Assembly: GCA_014654775.1 (NCBI GenBank)
Contig: JACVZW010000007.1
Coordinates: 1 to 64,000 of the forward strand
Origin: Paracoccaceae bacterium
GTDB lineage: Bacteria; Pseudomonadota; Alphaproteobacteria; Rhodobacterales; Rhodobacteraceae
Direction of reading: 5' to 3'
Length of the DNA stretch: 64,000 nucleotides
The first letter of the stretch is position 1; each line of letters opens with the position of its first letter. Of the stretch, positions 49,693 through 59,289 are shown piece by piece. The translations under genes were made by a program, and so were the position numbers. Below the pieces are notes generated by a model, which saw only the letters and a list, made by a program, of their open reading frames with translations, was not told the DNA's origin and made no database searches.

Positions 49693-49813
49693 CCCCGGGG
49701 GTTTCACACCCCCGGACCCCCGTGGGATATTTCCAGACAAAAGATGAAAAAGCCCCCGTCCATCTTCTGTCCTCAAATATCCTCGGGGGTCCGGGGGCAG
49801 ACAGCCCCCGGGG
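49693..49813. repeat. Inverted pair of CATCTT-type repeats
   Basis: The right copy (49761-49813, plus strand) reads CATCTTCTGTCCTCAAATATCC then CGGGGGTCCGGGGGCAG...CCCCCGG. The left copy (49693-49746) is the same sequence on the minus strand (CATCTTTTGTCTGGAAATATCC inward, then CACGGGGGTCCGGGGGTG...). Head to head they could form a large cruciform or a long stem in RNA. They occupy the gap between ridA-like and DUF1028 genes. Confidence 0.75.
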
Positions 49814-49828
49814 TAGATGAAGGTCGGC

Positions 49829-50242
49829 TCAGTCGGGGATCACGGCCGTGGCATCGATCTCCACCAGCCAATCGGGGCGCGCAAGCGCCACCACGACCAG
49901 CCCGGTGCAGACGGGATGCACGCCCCGGATATACTCGCCCATCGTGCGATAAACCGCCTCGCGGTGGCGCACATCGGTCAGATAGACGACAAGCTTCGTC
50001 ACATGCTCCATCTTCCCTCCGCATTCCTCCACCAACTGGCGGATGTTCTGCATCACCTTATGGGTCTGCTCCACCGGGTCGTGGCTGTCGATGTTCTTCG
50101 CGGTATCAAGGTCCTGCGGGCACTGGCCGCGCAGGAAGATCATTGTCCCCCGGGCCACCACGGCCTGGGCGAGATCATTGTCCAGCTTCTGTTCGGGATA
50201 GGTGTCCTTGGTGTTGAACTTGCGGTGGCGGATATGGGCCAT
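49829..50242 (-). CDS. RidA/YjgF-family protein
   Basis: A 137-residue protein of the YjgF/YER057c/UK114 family. FLRGQCPQDLDTAKNIDSHDPVEQTHKVMQNIRQLVEECGGKMEHVTKLVVYLTDVRHREAVYRTMGEYI is the family core, and HPVCTGLVVVALARPDWLVEIDATAVI is the C-terminal strand with the Arg that binds enamine/imine carboxylates in deaminating members (ARPDWLVEI). RidA proteins hydrolyse reactive enamines or imines from PLP or oxidase chemistry. Active-site Arg and Glu are present, so deaminase activity is possible. It starts 75 bases after the Rieske oxygenase stop, same strand. Confidence 0.93.
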   Translation of the reverse strand: MAHIRHRKFNTKDTYPEQKLDNDLAQAVVARGTMIFLRGQCPQDLDTAKNIDSHDPVEQTHKVMQNIRQLVEECGGKMEHVTKLVVYLTDVRHREAVYRTMGEYIRGVHPVCTGLVVVALARPDWLVEIDATAVIPD

Positions 50243-50317
50243 GGCGTCTTTCCGATGGATCAGGGGGAAGGGGGGGGTCCGGGGGGGCCGGACGCGGCCC
50301 CCCCGGTGGCTCGGGGG

Positions 50318-51457
50318 TCACGCCTCGGGCATCATCCGGGCGATGTATTGGGCGAATTCGAAATTGGGCCGTTCCAGATGGCTCAGGGGCCCCGGCGTCG
50401 ACATCCGCGCCAAAAGCCCGCGATAAACCCGTTCTGTGCAGCCCTTGTCCTCCACCTGCACCTCGTCCAGCAGCGCCTTCACTGCCGCCAGATGGGCAGG
50501 CGCATCGGGATCGGCCATCCACTCCGCGCTCATGCCGCCGCCGAACAACACCTTCACATGCCCCGGCCCGTCGGGCGTCAGGGCGAGGTACCAGAAATAC
50601 CCCGGCGTCAGCGTGATCAGCAGCGCAGGGTATATCGCCAGAAGCCAGGTGATCCGCCGCTGATCCCCCTCCAAACGGGTGTTGGACGGATGGGCCAAGG
50701 CCAGCGGCACGAGGTCGTTCTTCACGATCCAGTGGTAGTTGAAGGCTTCCGTCCCCTCGGGACAGTCCATCAGCGCCAGATCGCAACTCCCCCCGATCGT
50801 GCCCGCATGACAGGCGGGAAGGTGATAGCTCTCCATGAAATTCTCGGCCAGCACCTTCCAATTCGTGGCCCAGCGGAACTCCTCGCGGAAGGTCTCGGCA
50901 TATTGGCCCATGTCCAGATGACCGACCAGCGCCTCCACATCCTGCAGCAGCGCGTGGATATCGGGCGCATCGGGGTTCAGCGTCACCATGATCCAGCCAT
51001 GCCAATCCGCCACGCGGATCGGGGGCAGGGCCACCGCCTCCTTGCAGAAGGTCTCGTTCGCCGTCATCGCGGGCGCCCCGCGCAAGCTGCCGTCCAGATT
51101 GTAGGTCCAAGCGTGATAGGGGCAGACGATACTGCGCACCGTGCCACGTCCTTCCAAAAGCACGCTCATCCGATGGCGGCAGACATTCGACATCCCCCGC
51201 AGCGCCCCGTCGCGATCCCGCAGGATGATCACGGGTTCCCCTGCAATCTCCATCGTCAGGTAATCGCCGGGCCCCTTCAACGCATCCGCACGCCCCGCGC
51301 AAAGCCAATCCCGCGCGAAGATGTGCCGCTCCTCGGCCTCTGCGAACTCGGCCGAGACATAGACCGATTTGGGCATCGCCTGCGCGCGCTCGAAGGGCAC
51401 CGCCACATTGGCCCGCAATTCCTCGATCACATGCAGGGCAGGGTCGCGTGCGGTCAT
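50318..51457 (-). CDS. Rieske non-heme iron oxygenase alpha subunit (GbcA/CMO-like)
   Basis: A 379-residue oxygenase. The Rieske [2Fe-2S] ligands are Cys93/His95 (CRH) and Cys112/His115 (CPYH). The mononuclear iron site includes His212 and His217 in ENFMESYHLPACH with a nearby Asp bridge. The single-subunit length and motifs resemble glycine-betaine, carnitine or choline monooxygenases more than aromatic dioxygenases. A reductase/ferredoxin partner is not in the window. GGAGG lies 5 bases before the ATG at 51457. The RidA and DUF1028 genes follow on the same strand, hinting at degradation of a quaternary-amine or N-methyl amino acid; this is inference. Confidence 0.85.
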   Translation of the reverse strand: MTARDPALHVIEELRANVAVPFERAQAMPKSVYVSAEFAEAEERHIFARDWLCAGRADALKGPGDYLTMEIAGEPVIILRDRDGALRGMSNVCRHRMSVLLEGRGTVRSIVCPYHAWTYNLDGSLRGAPAMTANETFCKEAVALPPIRVADWHGWIMVTLNPDAPDIHALLQDVEALVGHLDMGQYAETFREEFRWATNWKVLAENFMESYHLPACHAGTIGGSCDLALMDCPEGTEAFNYHWIVKNDLVPLALAHPSNTRLEGDQRRITWLLAIYPALLITLTPGYFWYLALTPDGPGHVKVLFGGGMSAEWMADPDAPAHLAAVKALLDEVQVEDKGCTERVYRGLLARMSTPGPLSHLERPNFEFAQYIARMMPEA

Positions 51458-51585
51458 CCAAGCCTCCAAGGACAGCAAAGCCAATCGGCCGAAATGGCCG
51501 TGACCCAGCTGCCGCGCCGCTCGACCATCCTCCACCACGCGGCCCAAGGAAAGCAGGATGTTCCGCCGCGTGGCTTAGGCGCAGC

Positions 51586-52518
51586 CTAATCCGCACCCTG
51601 CGCCAGCACCATCGCCGCCAGCCGCGCCGCGACCGGCGTCAGGATCGCGTCCCGCCGCATCAACAGGCCGAACGGTTCCACCACGATCCCCAGATCGACG
51701 GGCAGAATCACATAGGGCGATCCCGCCCCGGCAAAGCGGTCGCAGACCGCCCGCGCCAAGGGTGCAATGGCGTTCGACTGCTGAATCAGCGCCAGCGTCA
51801 GCAGGAAGGAGGCCGTCGCCAGCCGCTGCGGCGGCTGCGGCAGGCCCAGTTCCGTCAGCCGCCCCATCACCGCCTGCGTCAACAAGGCCTCCGGCCCCGG
51901 CATCACCCAGTCGAAATCCATCAGGTCCGTCGGATCGATCCGCCCCGCCGTGGCCAGCCGATGCCCCCGCCGCACCATCAGGGCGACCGGTTCAACCCCG
52001 ACGGCATCGGTCAGCGTCAGCTCCCCTTCCATGCCCCCCGGCATCCGGCCCAGCGCGAAATCCAGCCGCCCGGTCAGCAACTGCTGGCCCAGCAGGTCCG
52101 AAGGTGCCACCACCACCTCGGCCGAAACCTCCGGCAGCGCCAGCCGCGCCGTGCGCAGCGCGGGCAGCACCCGGTCCAACGCAGGCCCCGTCACCGATCC
52201 GATCCGCACATGCCCCGCGCCGCCCCCCGCCAGTTCCGCCATCTCGCGGCCCGCATCGCGCAACTCCATCAGCACGCGCCCGGCCCGACGCGCCAAGGCG
52301 TCGCCCATCGGCGTCAGCGTGATCCCCCGCCCCGTGCGCAGATGCACGGGCTGGCCTGTGATCCGCTCCACCTCGGCCAAAAGGCGCGAGGCGGCGGGCT
52401 GCGCGATCCCCAGCCGATCCGCCGCAAGGCCAAGCTGGCCCGCCTCGGCCAAGGCCGCCATCAGCCGCAAATGCGACAGCTTCAACCCACGCCTCAGCAG
52501 GACATCCGATTCCGACAT
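51586..52518 (-). CDS. gbpR: GbpR-like LysR regulator of sugar uptake
   Basis: A 310-residue LysR regulator with HTH at about 15-65 (HLRLMAALAEAGQLGLAADRLGIAQPAASRLLAEVERITGQPVHLRTGRG), the GbpR/CbbR-like short form. The effector domain follows (GHVRIGSVTGPALDRVLPAL, about 100-295). In Agrobacterium, GbpR lies divergent from chvE-gguABC and controls it with galactose/arabinose; exactly this arrangement is seen here, with a 146-base divergent region and an inverted repeat. Regulation of the operon at 52665-60209 is therefore the best guess. Direct sugar binding is not shown by sequence. Confidence 0.85.
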   Translation of the reverse strand: MSESDVLLRRGLKLSHLRLMAALAEAGQLGLAADRLGIAQPAASRLLAEVERITGQPVHLRTGRGITLTPMGDALARRAGRVLMELRDAGREMAELAGGGAGHVRIGSVTGPALDRVLPALRTARLALPEVSAEVVVAPSDLLGQQLLTGRLDFALGRMPGGMEGELTLTDAVGVEPVALMVRRGHRLATAGRIDPTDLMDFDWVMPGPEALLTQAVMGRLTELGLPQPPQRLATASFLLTLALIQQSNAIAPLARAVCDRFAGAGSPYVILPVDLGIVVEPFGLLMRRDAILTPVAARLAAMVLAQGAD

Positions 52519-52528
52519 AACGTTTCTG

Positions 52529-52566
52529 CCATATTTACATCACAAAACATTCTTTGACTGATATGG
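52529..52566. promoter_or_regulatory. Candidate GbpR site in the divergent region
   Basis: CCATAT (52529-52534) and ATATGG (52561-52566) form an inverted repeat with 26 bases between. The patch is AT-rich (TTTACATCACAAAACATTCTTTGACTG) inside GC-rich DNA and lies between gbpR-like and chvE-like starts. The usual T-N11-A layout is not obvious. Confidence 0.35.
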
Positions 52567-52664
52567 AATGCCGTTGCAACCCTGCGCCCCACGGCCAACC
52601 CGGGAGCCAACCGGGGCGAAGGGCCGCCAACGGGCCGTGGCGCATCACGGCGAGGGAGGACATC

Positions 52665-53738
52665 ATGACACTTTCCAGAAGGGCGCTTCTCGCGCTTGCC
52701 ACTGCCGCATCCATGGTCGGCGTCGGCGCACCGGTCTTCGCACAGGACAAGGGCACCATCGGCATCGCCATGCCGACCCAGTCCTCGGCGCGCTGGATTT
52801 CCGACGGCAACTCGATGGTCGAACAGTTCCAGGCCGCGGGCTATGCCACCGATCTGCAATATGCCGAAGACGACATCCCGACCCAGCTCGCGCAGGTCGA
52901 GAACATGATCACCAAGGGCGTCAACGTCCTTGTCATCGCGGCCATCGACGGCACCACGCTGTCGAACGCGCTGGACAACGCGGCCGCCGCAGGCATCAAG
53001 GTCATCGCCTATGACCGCCTGATCCGCGACAGTGGCTCGGTCGACTACTACGCTACGTTCGACAACTTCAAGGTCGGCGTCCAGCAGGCGGAATCGCTCG
53101 TGAAGGGCCTGAAGGAACGCTTCCCCGACGTGAAGCCGCACAATGTCGAACTCTTCGGCGGCTCGCCGGACGACAACAACGCCTTCTTCTTCTACAACGG
53201 CGCGATGTCGGTCCTTCAGCCGTTGATCGACTCGGGCGACATCGTCATCCCCTCCGGCCAGATGGGCATGGACGTGGTCGGCACGCTGCGCTGGGACGGC
53301 GCCGTGGCGCAGGCCCGGATGGACAACCTGCTCTCCGCCAACTACGGCGACAAGCAGCTTCACGGCGCGCTGTCGCCCTATGACGGGCTGTCGATCGGCA
53401 TCCTGTCGTCGGTCAAGGGCGTGGGCTACGGCTCGGGCGACCTGCCGATGCCCATCGTCACCGGTCAGGACGCCGAGGTTCCCTCGGTCAAGTCGATGAT
53501 CGCGGGCGAACAGTATTCCACCGTCTTCAAGGACACCCGCGCCCTCGCCGGCGTGACCGTCCGCATGGTGGACGCGATCCTCTCGGGCGGCGAGCCCGAG
53601 ATCAACGACACCACCACCTATGACAACGGGGTCAAGGTCGTGCCGTCCTACCTGCTGGAACCGATCTCGGTCGATGTCACGAACTACGAGGAAGTCCTCA
53701 TCGGTTCGGGCTACTACACCGCCGACCAGCTGAAGTAA
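52665..53738 (+). CDS. chvE: ChvE-type multiple-monosaccharide periplasmic binding protein
   Basis: A 357-residue periplasmic receptor with an N-terminal signal ([24 protein letters not shown], cleavage near residue 26). It has the type I periplasmic-binding fold: [31 protein letters not shown] (about 29-59), [30 protein letters not shown] and [21 protein letters not shown]. These are ChvE/XylF-like and bind galactose, arabinose, glucose and similar sugars. It feeds GguAB. GAGGGAGGA precedes the ATG at 52665. A classic terminator-like hairpin follows its stop, probably giving extra receptor relative to the membrane parts. Confidence 0.93.
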   Translation: MTLSRRALLALATAASMVGVGAPVFAQDKGTIGIAMPTQSSARWISDGNSMVEQFQAAGYATDLQYAEDDIPTQLAQVENMITKGVNVLVIAAIDGTTLSNALDNAAAAGIKVIAYDRLIRDSGSVDYYATFDNFKVGVQQAESLVKGLKERFPDVKPHNVELFGGSPDDNNAFFFYNGAMSVLQPLIDSGDIVIPSGQMGMDVVGTLRWDGAVAQARMDNLLSANYGDKQLHGALSPYDGLSIGILSSVKGVGYGSGDLPMPIVTGQDAEVPSVKSMIAGEQYSTVFKDTRALAGVTVRMVDAILSGGEPEINDTTTYDNGVKVVPSYLLEPISVDVTNYEEVLIGSGYYTADQLK

Positions 53739-53751
53739 GTCAGCAGCCTCA

Positions 53752-53786
53752 GGCCCGCCCTGCCCTCGCGGCTGGGCGGGCCTTTT
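53752..53786 (+). terminator. Intercistronic hairpin after chvE
   Basis: GGCCCGCCC (53752-53760), loop, GGGCGGGCC (53774-53782) followed by TTTT. It is a good intrinsic terminator within the operon; partial termination would raise receptor over permease. Confidence 0.8.
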
Positions 53787-53803
53787 CCAACCGGGGGAAC
53801 ACC

Positions 53804-55339
53804 ATGGCGACGCTTCTGGAAATGCGGGGGATCAGCAAGGTCTTTCCCGGTGTCCGCGCGCTTGACCATGTGAACCTCACTGTCGAGACGGGCGAGATCC
53901 ACGCCATCTGCGGCGAGAACGGCGCCGGCAAATCCACCCTGATGAAGGTGCTGTCGGGCGTCTATCCGCATGGCTCCTATGACGGCGAAATCTTTTATGA
54001 CGGCGCGCTTCTAACGAATCGCAGCATTCGTGACAGCGAAGGCAAGGGCATCATCATCATCCATCAGGAACTCGCCCTCGTTCCCCTCCTGTCCATCGCC
54101 GAGAACCTGTTTCTGGGCAACGAGGTTGCCTCCAACGGCATCATCAACTGGCCCCGCGCCTTCCAGATGACGGGCGAGCTTCTGCGGAAAGTCGGGCTGA
54201 ACGAACCGCCCACCACGCAGGTCGGCAAGCTCGGCGTCGGCAAGCAGCAGCTGATCGAAATCGCCAAGGCGCTGGCTAAGGATGTCCGCCTTCTCATCCT
54301 CGACGAACCCACCGCCGCGCTGCAGGAAAACGACAGCCAGAAACTCCTCGACCTGATGCTGGAACTCAAGGCGCAGGGCGTCACCCAGATCATCATTTCC
54401 CACAAGCTCAACGAGATCGGCCGCGTTGCCGACCGCATCACCATCCTGCGCGACGGGGCGACCGTCTCCACCCTCGCGAAAGCCGACATCTCCGAGGAAC
54501 GCATCATCCGCGACATGGTCGGCCGCGACATGGCCCACCGCTACCCCGAACGCGACAGCCACCCCGGCGAGGTGCTGTTGGAGGTGTCAGGCTGGAACGT
54601 CTGGCACCCCGAACAGCAGGGCCGCCAGATGATCCGCGACGCGGCCTTCACCGTCCGCAAGGGCGAGATTGTCGGCATCGCGGGCCTGATGGGCGCGGGC
54701 CGGACAGAGCTTGCCATGTCCATCTTCGGCCATGCCTATGGCCGCGACATTTCCGGAACGGTGAAGATGGGCGGCAAGCCGGTCGACGCCTCCTCCGTCA
54801 CCAAGGCCATCGCGGCGGGCCTCGCCTATGTGACCGAGGACCGCAAACAGCTGGGCCTTGTCCTCGACGAACCGATCGTCCGCAACATCACGCTCGCCAA
54901 TCTCGCCGGCGTCGCCACGCGCGGGGTCCTGTCGCGCGGCCGCGAACAGCAGGTGGCCGAAGAATACCGCCGCGCCATGTCGATCCGCACGCCGTCCGTC
55001 TTCCAGAAGGTGGTCAACCTCTCGGGCGGCAACCAGCAGAAGGTCGTCCTGTCGAAATGGCTCTTTGCCGATCCGCAGGTCCTGATCCTTGACGAACCCA
55101 CGCGCGGCATCGACGTGGGCGCGAAATTCGAGATTTACACGATCATGAACGAACTCGCCGCCCAAGGGCGCGGCGTGGTGATGATCTCGTCCGAAATGCC
55201 CGAGCTTTTGGGCATGTGCGACCGGATCTACGTGATGAACGAGGGGCGCATCGTGGGCGAACTGACCAAGGCCGAGGCCAGTCAGGAACGCATCATGTCC
55301 CTCATCCTGAAGAATGACGGCAAGGCGAAGGTGGCGTGA
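53804..55339 (+). CDS. gguA: Sugar ABC transporter ATPase, two NBDs (GguA/MmsA-type)
   Basis: A 511-residue ATPase with two nucleotide-binding domains in tandem (about 5-240 and 265-505), as in AraG/MglA. NBD1 has Walker [10 protein letters not shown], a signature replaced by [13 protein letters not shown], and Walker [15 protein letters not shown]2 has a degenerate Walker A ([10 protein letters not shown]), [15 protein letters not shown] and [13 protein letters not shown]. The second site is thus partly inactive, as is common in this family. It drives sugar import with GguB and ChvE. It starts 65 bases after chvE, past an intercistronic hairpin, and overlaps gguB by one base. Confidence 0.95.
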   Translation: MATLLEMRGISKVFPGVRALDHVNLTVETGEIHAICGENGAGKSTLMKVLSGVYPHGSYDGEIFYDGALLTNRSIRDSEGKGIIIIHQELALVPLLSIAENLFLGNEVASNGIINWPRAFQMTGELLRKVGLNEPPTTQVGKLGVGKQQLIEIAKALAKDVRLLILDEPTAALQENDSQKLLDLMLELKAQGVTQIIISHKLNEIGRVADRITILRDGATVSTLAKADISEERIIRDMVGRDMAHRYPERDSHPGEVLLEVSGWNVWHPEQQGRQMIRDAAFTVRKGEIVGIAGLMGAGRTELAMSIFGHAYGRDISGTVKMGGKPVDASSVTKAIAAGLAYVTEDRKQLGLVLDEPIVRNITLANLAGVATRGVLSRGREQQVAEEYRRAMSIRTPSVFQKVVNLSGGNQQKVVLSKWLFADPQVLILDEPTRGIDVGAKFEIYTIMNELAAQGRGVVMISSEMPELLGMCDRIYVMNEGRIVGELTKAEASQERIMSLILKNDGKAKVA

Positions 55340-56535
55340 TGGCGGATCAATCGACAGGCGCAGGCGGCAAGGGCATCGGCGCGCATCTCGGCGGGCATCT
55401 GCGGGAAAACGGCATGATCCTCGCGCTGGTCGCGATCGTGCTGTTCTTCACCGTGATCGTGCGGGTGACGCAAGGGGTGGATTTCCTCTCCGCCCAGAAC
55501 ATCACCAACCTTTTCCTGCAGAATTCCTACGTCATCATCATGGCGCTGGGGATGCTACTGGTGATCGTCGCCGGGCATATCGACCTGTCCGTCGGCTCCG
55601 TCGTGGGCTTCACCGGGGCAGTCGCCGCCGTGTTGACCGTCAACATGGGCTGGCCCGTCTATGCCGTCGTGCCGACCTGCCTTTTCGTGGGCCTCTGCAT
55701 CGGGGCGGCGCAAGGTTACTGGGTCGCTTATTGGCGCATCCCCTCCTTCATCGTCACGCTGGCGGGGATGCTCGTCTTCCGCGGCCTGACGCTCTGGCTG
55801 CTCGATGGCCAGAATGTCGGCCCCTTCCCGAAATCCTTCCAGTCCCTCTCCACCGGCTTCATCCCCGATGCCTTCGGCGTGGGCAAACCGAACATGACGG
55901 CGCTCTTCCTCGTCGCGCTCGCCGCCGTGGCGATCCTCTGGATGGGCCTGCGCGCGCGCGCCCGGGATCAGCAATTCGGCATCACGCCGGAACCCATGGT
56001 CGTCTTCGCCATCCGCAACTTCGTCGTCGCCGCGGCGCTCCTCTTTGTGGGCTACAAGCTGGCCAGCTTCCGGGGCCTGCCCAACGTGGTCGTCGTTTTG
56101 TCGGTGCTGACCGTCCTTTACGCCTTCTTCACCGAATCCACGACGACGGGCCGCCGCATCTACGCCCTCGGCGGCAACGAGAAAGCCGCCCGCCTGTCGG
56201 GCATCAACACCGACCGCCTCGTCTTCCTCACCTTCTGCAACATGGGCGTACTGGCCGCTCTGGCGGGCATGATCGTCGCCGCGCGCCTGAACTCCTCCAC
56301 CCCCAAGGCGGGTGGCGGGTTTGAATTGGACGTCATCGCCGCCGTCTTCATCGGCGGGGCCTCCATGACCGGCGGATCGGGCAAGATCATCGGCGTGGTC
56401 GTCGGTGCCCTCATCATGGGGGTGATGAACAACGGCATGTCCATCATGGGCATCGGGATCGACTACCAACAGGTCATCAAGGGCCTCGTCCTCCTCGCCG
56501 CCGTCATCTTCGACGTCTACAACAAAAACAAGTGA
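55339..56535 (+). CDS. gguB: Sugar ABC transporter permease (GguB/MmsB-type)
   Basis: A 398-residue permease of the AraH/RbsC family with about ten transmembrane helices. NITNLFLQNSYVIIMALGMLLVIVAGHIDLSVGSVVGF (about 53-90) is the family core, and GGNEKAARLSGINTDRLVFLTFCNMGVLAALAGMI is the conserved cytosolic EAA-like loop region. The long form, near 400, is typical of the xylose/multi-sugar type. A GTG at 55336 would add one residue; ATG 55339, sharing the A of the gguA TGA, is preferred. It is translationally coupled to gguA. Confidence 0.94.
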   Translation: MADQSTGAGGKGIGAHLGGHLRENGMILALVAIVLFFTVIVRVTQGVDFLSAQNITNLFLQNSYVIIMALGMLLVIVAGHIDLSVGSVVGFTGAVAAVLTVNMGWPVYAVVPTCLFVGLCIGAAQGYWVAYWRIPSFIVTLAGMLVFRGLTLWLLDGQNVGPFPKSFQSLSTGFIPDAFGVGKPNMTALFLVALAAVAILWMGLRARARDQQFGITPEPMVVFAIRNFVVAAALLFVGYKLASFRGLPNVVVVLSVLTVLYAFFTESTTTGRRIYALGGNEKAARLSGINTDRLVFLTFCNMGVLAALAGMIVAARLNSSTPKAGGGFELDVIAAVFIGGASMTGGSGKIIGVVVGALIMGVMNNGMSIMGIGIDYQQVIKGLVLLAAVIFDVYNKNK

Positions 56536-56543
56536 GGCCCCTG

Positions 56544-57539
56544 ATGCTTTTGTCGCAGATCACCCGCCCCGACGGCAGCCTCGCCGTCGTGGTCCGCGCA
56601 GGGTCCGAGGCCGCGATCCTGCGCGGCACCGCCTCCACCTATGACCTCGCGCTCGAGGCCGCCACAACCCGCCGCCCCGTCGCCGCGATCATCGCCGAGA
56701 GGGGCATGGGCGAGGCTGTGGACCTCCCCTCCCTTCTGGCCGAGGGCCGCGTGACCCTACCGATCACTCACCCGGACCCGGGCCATATGCACCTGACGGG
56801 AACTGGCCTCACCCATCTCGGCAGCGCCTCGGCGCGTGACGCGATGCACGCGAAACTCGCGGGCAGCGAAACCCTCACCGACAGCATGAAGATGTTCCGC
56901 ATGGGTCTTGAAGGCGGTCGCCCTACGCCCGGAACCCCCGGCGTGCAGCCCGAATGGTTCTACAAAGGCAATGGCACCACCGCCATCGCGCCGGGCCAGC
57001 CCCTCACCATGCCCGCCTTCGCCGAAGACGGCGGCGAGGAACCGGAACTCGCCGGCATCTACATCATCGCCCCCGACGGCACGCCCTGCCGCCTCGGCTG
57101 GGCGCTCGCCAACGAATTCTCCGACCACATCACCGAACGGGTCAATTACCTCTGGCTCGCGCATTCCAAACTGCGCGAGGCCTCTTTCGGCCCCGAAATC
57201 CTCGTGGGCGACCTGCCCGCCGATGTGCAGGGCACCTCGCGCATCCGCCGCGATGGCGCGGTGATCTGGGAAAAGCCGTTCCTGTCGGGCGAGGCGAACA
57301 TGTCCCACACGATGGCGAACCTCGAACACCACCATTTCAAATACGATCTCTTCCGCCGCCCGGGCGACGTGCATGTCCACATGTTCGGCACCGCGACCCT
57401 CTCCTTTGCGGATGGTATCTCCACCCGCCCCGGCGATATGTTCGAGATCGAAGCAGCCCCCTTCGGCCTGCCCCTTCAAAATCCGCTCGCCCGCGCCCCC
57501 GCGCCGCAGGCAGCCACCATAGCCGTGCACAGCCTGTGA
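56544..57539 (+). CDS. gguC: GguC/AraD1-family protein (FAH-fold sugar-acid dehydratase candidate)
   Basis: A 331-residue protein of the GguC (AraD1) family, related to fumarylacetoacetate hydrolase. The region GNGTTAIAPGQPLTMPAFAEDGGEEPELAGIYIIAPDGTPCRLGWALANEFSDH (about 137-190) holds the acidic metal ligands, and HHHFKYDLFRRPGDVHVHMFGTATLSFADGI is a family block. Members are linked to 2-keto-3-deoxy-sugar-acid breakdown in non-phosphorylative pathways. The ATG at 56544 follows GAGG at spacing 6; a GTG at 56532 overlapping the gguB stop lacks a Shine-Dalgarno. It is followed by the arabinonate dehydratase-like gene. Confidence 0.85.
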   Translation: MLLSQITRPDGSLAVVVRAGSEAAILRGTASTYDLALEAATTRRPVAAIIAERGMGEAVDLPSLLAEGRVTLPITHPDPGHMHLTGTGLTHLGSASARDAMHAKLAGSETLTDSMKMFRMGLEGGRPTPGTPGVQPEWFYKGNGTTAIAPGQPLTMPAFAEDGGEEPELAGIYIIAPDGTPCRLGWALANEFSDHITERVNYLWLAHSKLREASFGPEILVGDLPADVQGTSRIRRDGAVIWEKPFLSGEANMSHTMANLEHHHFKYDLFRRPGDVHVHMFGTATLSFADGISTRPGDMFEIEAAPFGLPLQNPLARAPAPQAATIAVHSL

Positions 57540-57546
57540 GGAAGAC

Positions 57547-59289
57547 ATGACCTTCAAACCCGCGAAATGGCCCCGCAAACTGCGCTCGCAGGAATGGTTC
57601 GGCGGTTCCAGCCGGGACAATATCTATCACCGCGGCTGGATGAAGAATCAGGGCTTCCCCCATGACCTCTTCGATGGCCGCCCGGTCATCGGCATTCTCA
57701 ACACGTGGTCCGAACTCAACCCCTGCAACGCGCATCTCAATGCGCTGGCGGAAAAGGTGAAGAACGGCATCTACGAAGCGGGCGGCTTCCCCGTCGAAGT
57801 CCCCGTTTTCTCCGTCTCGGAATCCGCCTTCCGCCCCACGGCCATGATGTTCCGCAACATCGCCGCCATGTCGATCGAAGAACAGATGCGCGGCCAACCG
57901 ATGGATGGCTGCGTGCTGCTCGTGGGCTGCGACAAAACCACCCCCTCCCTTCTGATGGCCGCCGCGTCCACCGACCTGCCCTCCATCGTCGTCACGGGCG
58001 GGCCGATGCTGAACGGCTATTTCCGCGGCGAACGCGTCGGCTCCGGCACCCATCTGTGGAAGTTCTCCGAAGCCGTGAAAGCAGGCGAAATGTCCCCGGC
58101 AGAGTTTGCCGAGGCCGAGGCGTCGATGTCCCGCTCCGCAGGCTCCTGCAACACGATGGGCACCGCCTCCACCATGGCCAGCATGGCCGAGGCGCTCGGC
58201 ATGGCGCTCTCCGGCAATGCCGCCATCCCGGCGGTGGACAGCCGCCGCCGCGTCATGGCGCAGATGTCCGGCCGCCGCATCGTGCAGATGGTGAAGGATG
58301 ACCTCAAACCCTCCGACATCCTCACCCGCCAAGCGTTCGAAAACGCCATTCGCACCAATGCCGCCATCGGCGGGTCCACCAATGCCGTCATCCACATCCT
58401 CGCCATCGCGGGCCGCGTCGGCATCGACCTGACGCTGGACGACTGGGACAAGCTCGGTCGCGACGTCCCCACGATCGTGAACCTGATGCCCTCGGGCAAA
58501 TACCTGATGGAAGAGTTCTTTTACGCAGGTGGCCTGCCCGTCGTCCTGAAACGTCTGGGCGAGGCAGGGCTTCTGAACAGGGACGCGCTCACCGTGTCCG
58601 GCCAAACCGCGTGGGAACAGGTCAAGGACGTGGTCAACCACAACGAAGACGTTATCCTGCCCGTGGAACGCGCGCTGACGCAATCCGGCGGCGTGGTGGT
58701 GCTCAAGGGCAACCTTGCCCCCAACGGCGCCGTCCTCAAACCCTCTGCCGCGACCCCGTCGCTGATGGTCCATCGCGGCCGCGCCGTCGTGTTCGAGGAT
58801 ATCGACGACTACAAGGCCAAGATCAACGACCCCGATCTGGATATCGATGAAACCTGCGTCATGGTGCTCAAGAATTGCGGCCCGAAGGGCTATCCCGGCA
58901 TGGCCGAGGTCGGCAATATGGGCCTGCCGCCCAAGGTGCTGAAAAAGGGCATCACCGACATGGTCCGCATCTCGGACGCGCGCATGTCGGGCACCGCCTT
59001 CGGCACGGTCTGCCTGCACACCTCGCCCGAAGCGGCTGTGGGTGGCCCTCTTGCCATCGTGCAGAACGGCGATTTCATTCAGCTGGACGTCCCCAACCGC
59101 CGCCTGCATCTGGAAGTGTCGGATGAGGAAATCGCCCGCCGTCAGGCCCTCTGGACCCCCCGCATCGCGCCCCCTGACAGCGGCTATGCCAAGTTGCACC
59201 ACAGCCATGTGATGGGCGCCGATACCGGGGCCGATCTCGACTTTATGCTCGGCTGCCGCGGCGCTCCGGTGGGCAAGGACTCGCACTGA
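57547..59289 (+). CDS. IlvD/Edd-family sugar-acid dehydratase (L-arabinonate/galactonate type)
   Basis: A 580-residue Fe-S dehydratase. The three cluster Cys are Cys60 (ELNPCNAH), Cys128 (LLVGCDKTTPS) with the neighbouring Mg-binding Lys129, and Cys201 (SAGSCNTMGTAS), matching the [2Fe-2S] sugar-acid dehydratases. DARMSGTAFGTVCLHTSPEAAVGGPLA is the C-terminal signature. It removes water from an aldonate such as L-arabinonate to give a 2-keto-3-deoxy acid. The gene lies between gguC and a sugar dehydrogenase gene and shares TGATG with the latter, supporting L-arabinose (or D-galactose/D-fucose) as substrate. Confidence 0.92.
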   Translation: MTFKPAKWPRKLRSQEWFGGSSRDNIYHRGWMKNQGFPHDLFDGRPVIGILNTWSELNPCNAHLNALAEKVKNGIYEAGGFPVEVPVFSVSESAFRPTAMMFRNIAAMSIEEQMRGQPMDGCVLLVGCDKTTPSLLMAAASTDLPSIVVTGGPMLNGYFRGERVGSGTHLWKFSEAVKAGEMSPAEFAEAEASMSRSAGSCNTMGTASTMASMAEALGMALSGNAAIPAVDSRRRVMAQMSGRRIVQMVKDDLKPSDILTRQAFENAIRTNAAIGGSTNAVIHILAIAGRVGIDLTLDDWDKLGRDVPTIVNLMPSGKYLMEEFFYAGGLPVVLKRLGEAGLLNRDALTVSGQTAWEQVKDVVNHNEDVILPVERALTQSGGVVVLKGNLAPNGAVLKPSAATPSLMVHRGRAVVFEDIDDYKAKINDPDLDIDETCVMVLKNCGPKGYPGMAEVGNMGLPPKVLKKGITDMVRISDARMSGTAFGTVCLHTSPEAAVGGPLAIVQNGDFIQLDVPNRRLHLEVSDEEIARRQALWTPRIAPPDSGYAKLHHSHVMGADTGADLDFMLGCRGAPVGKDSH

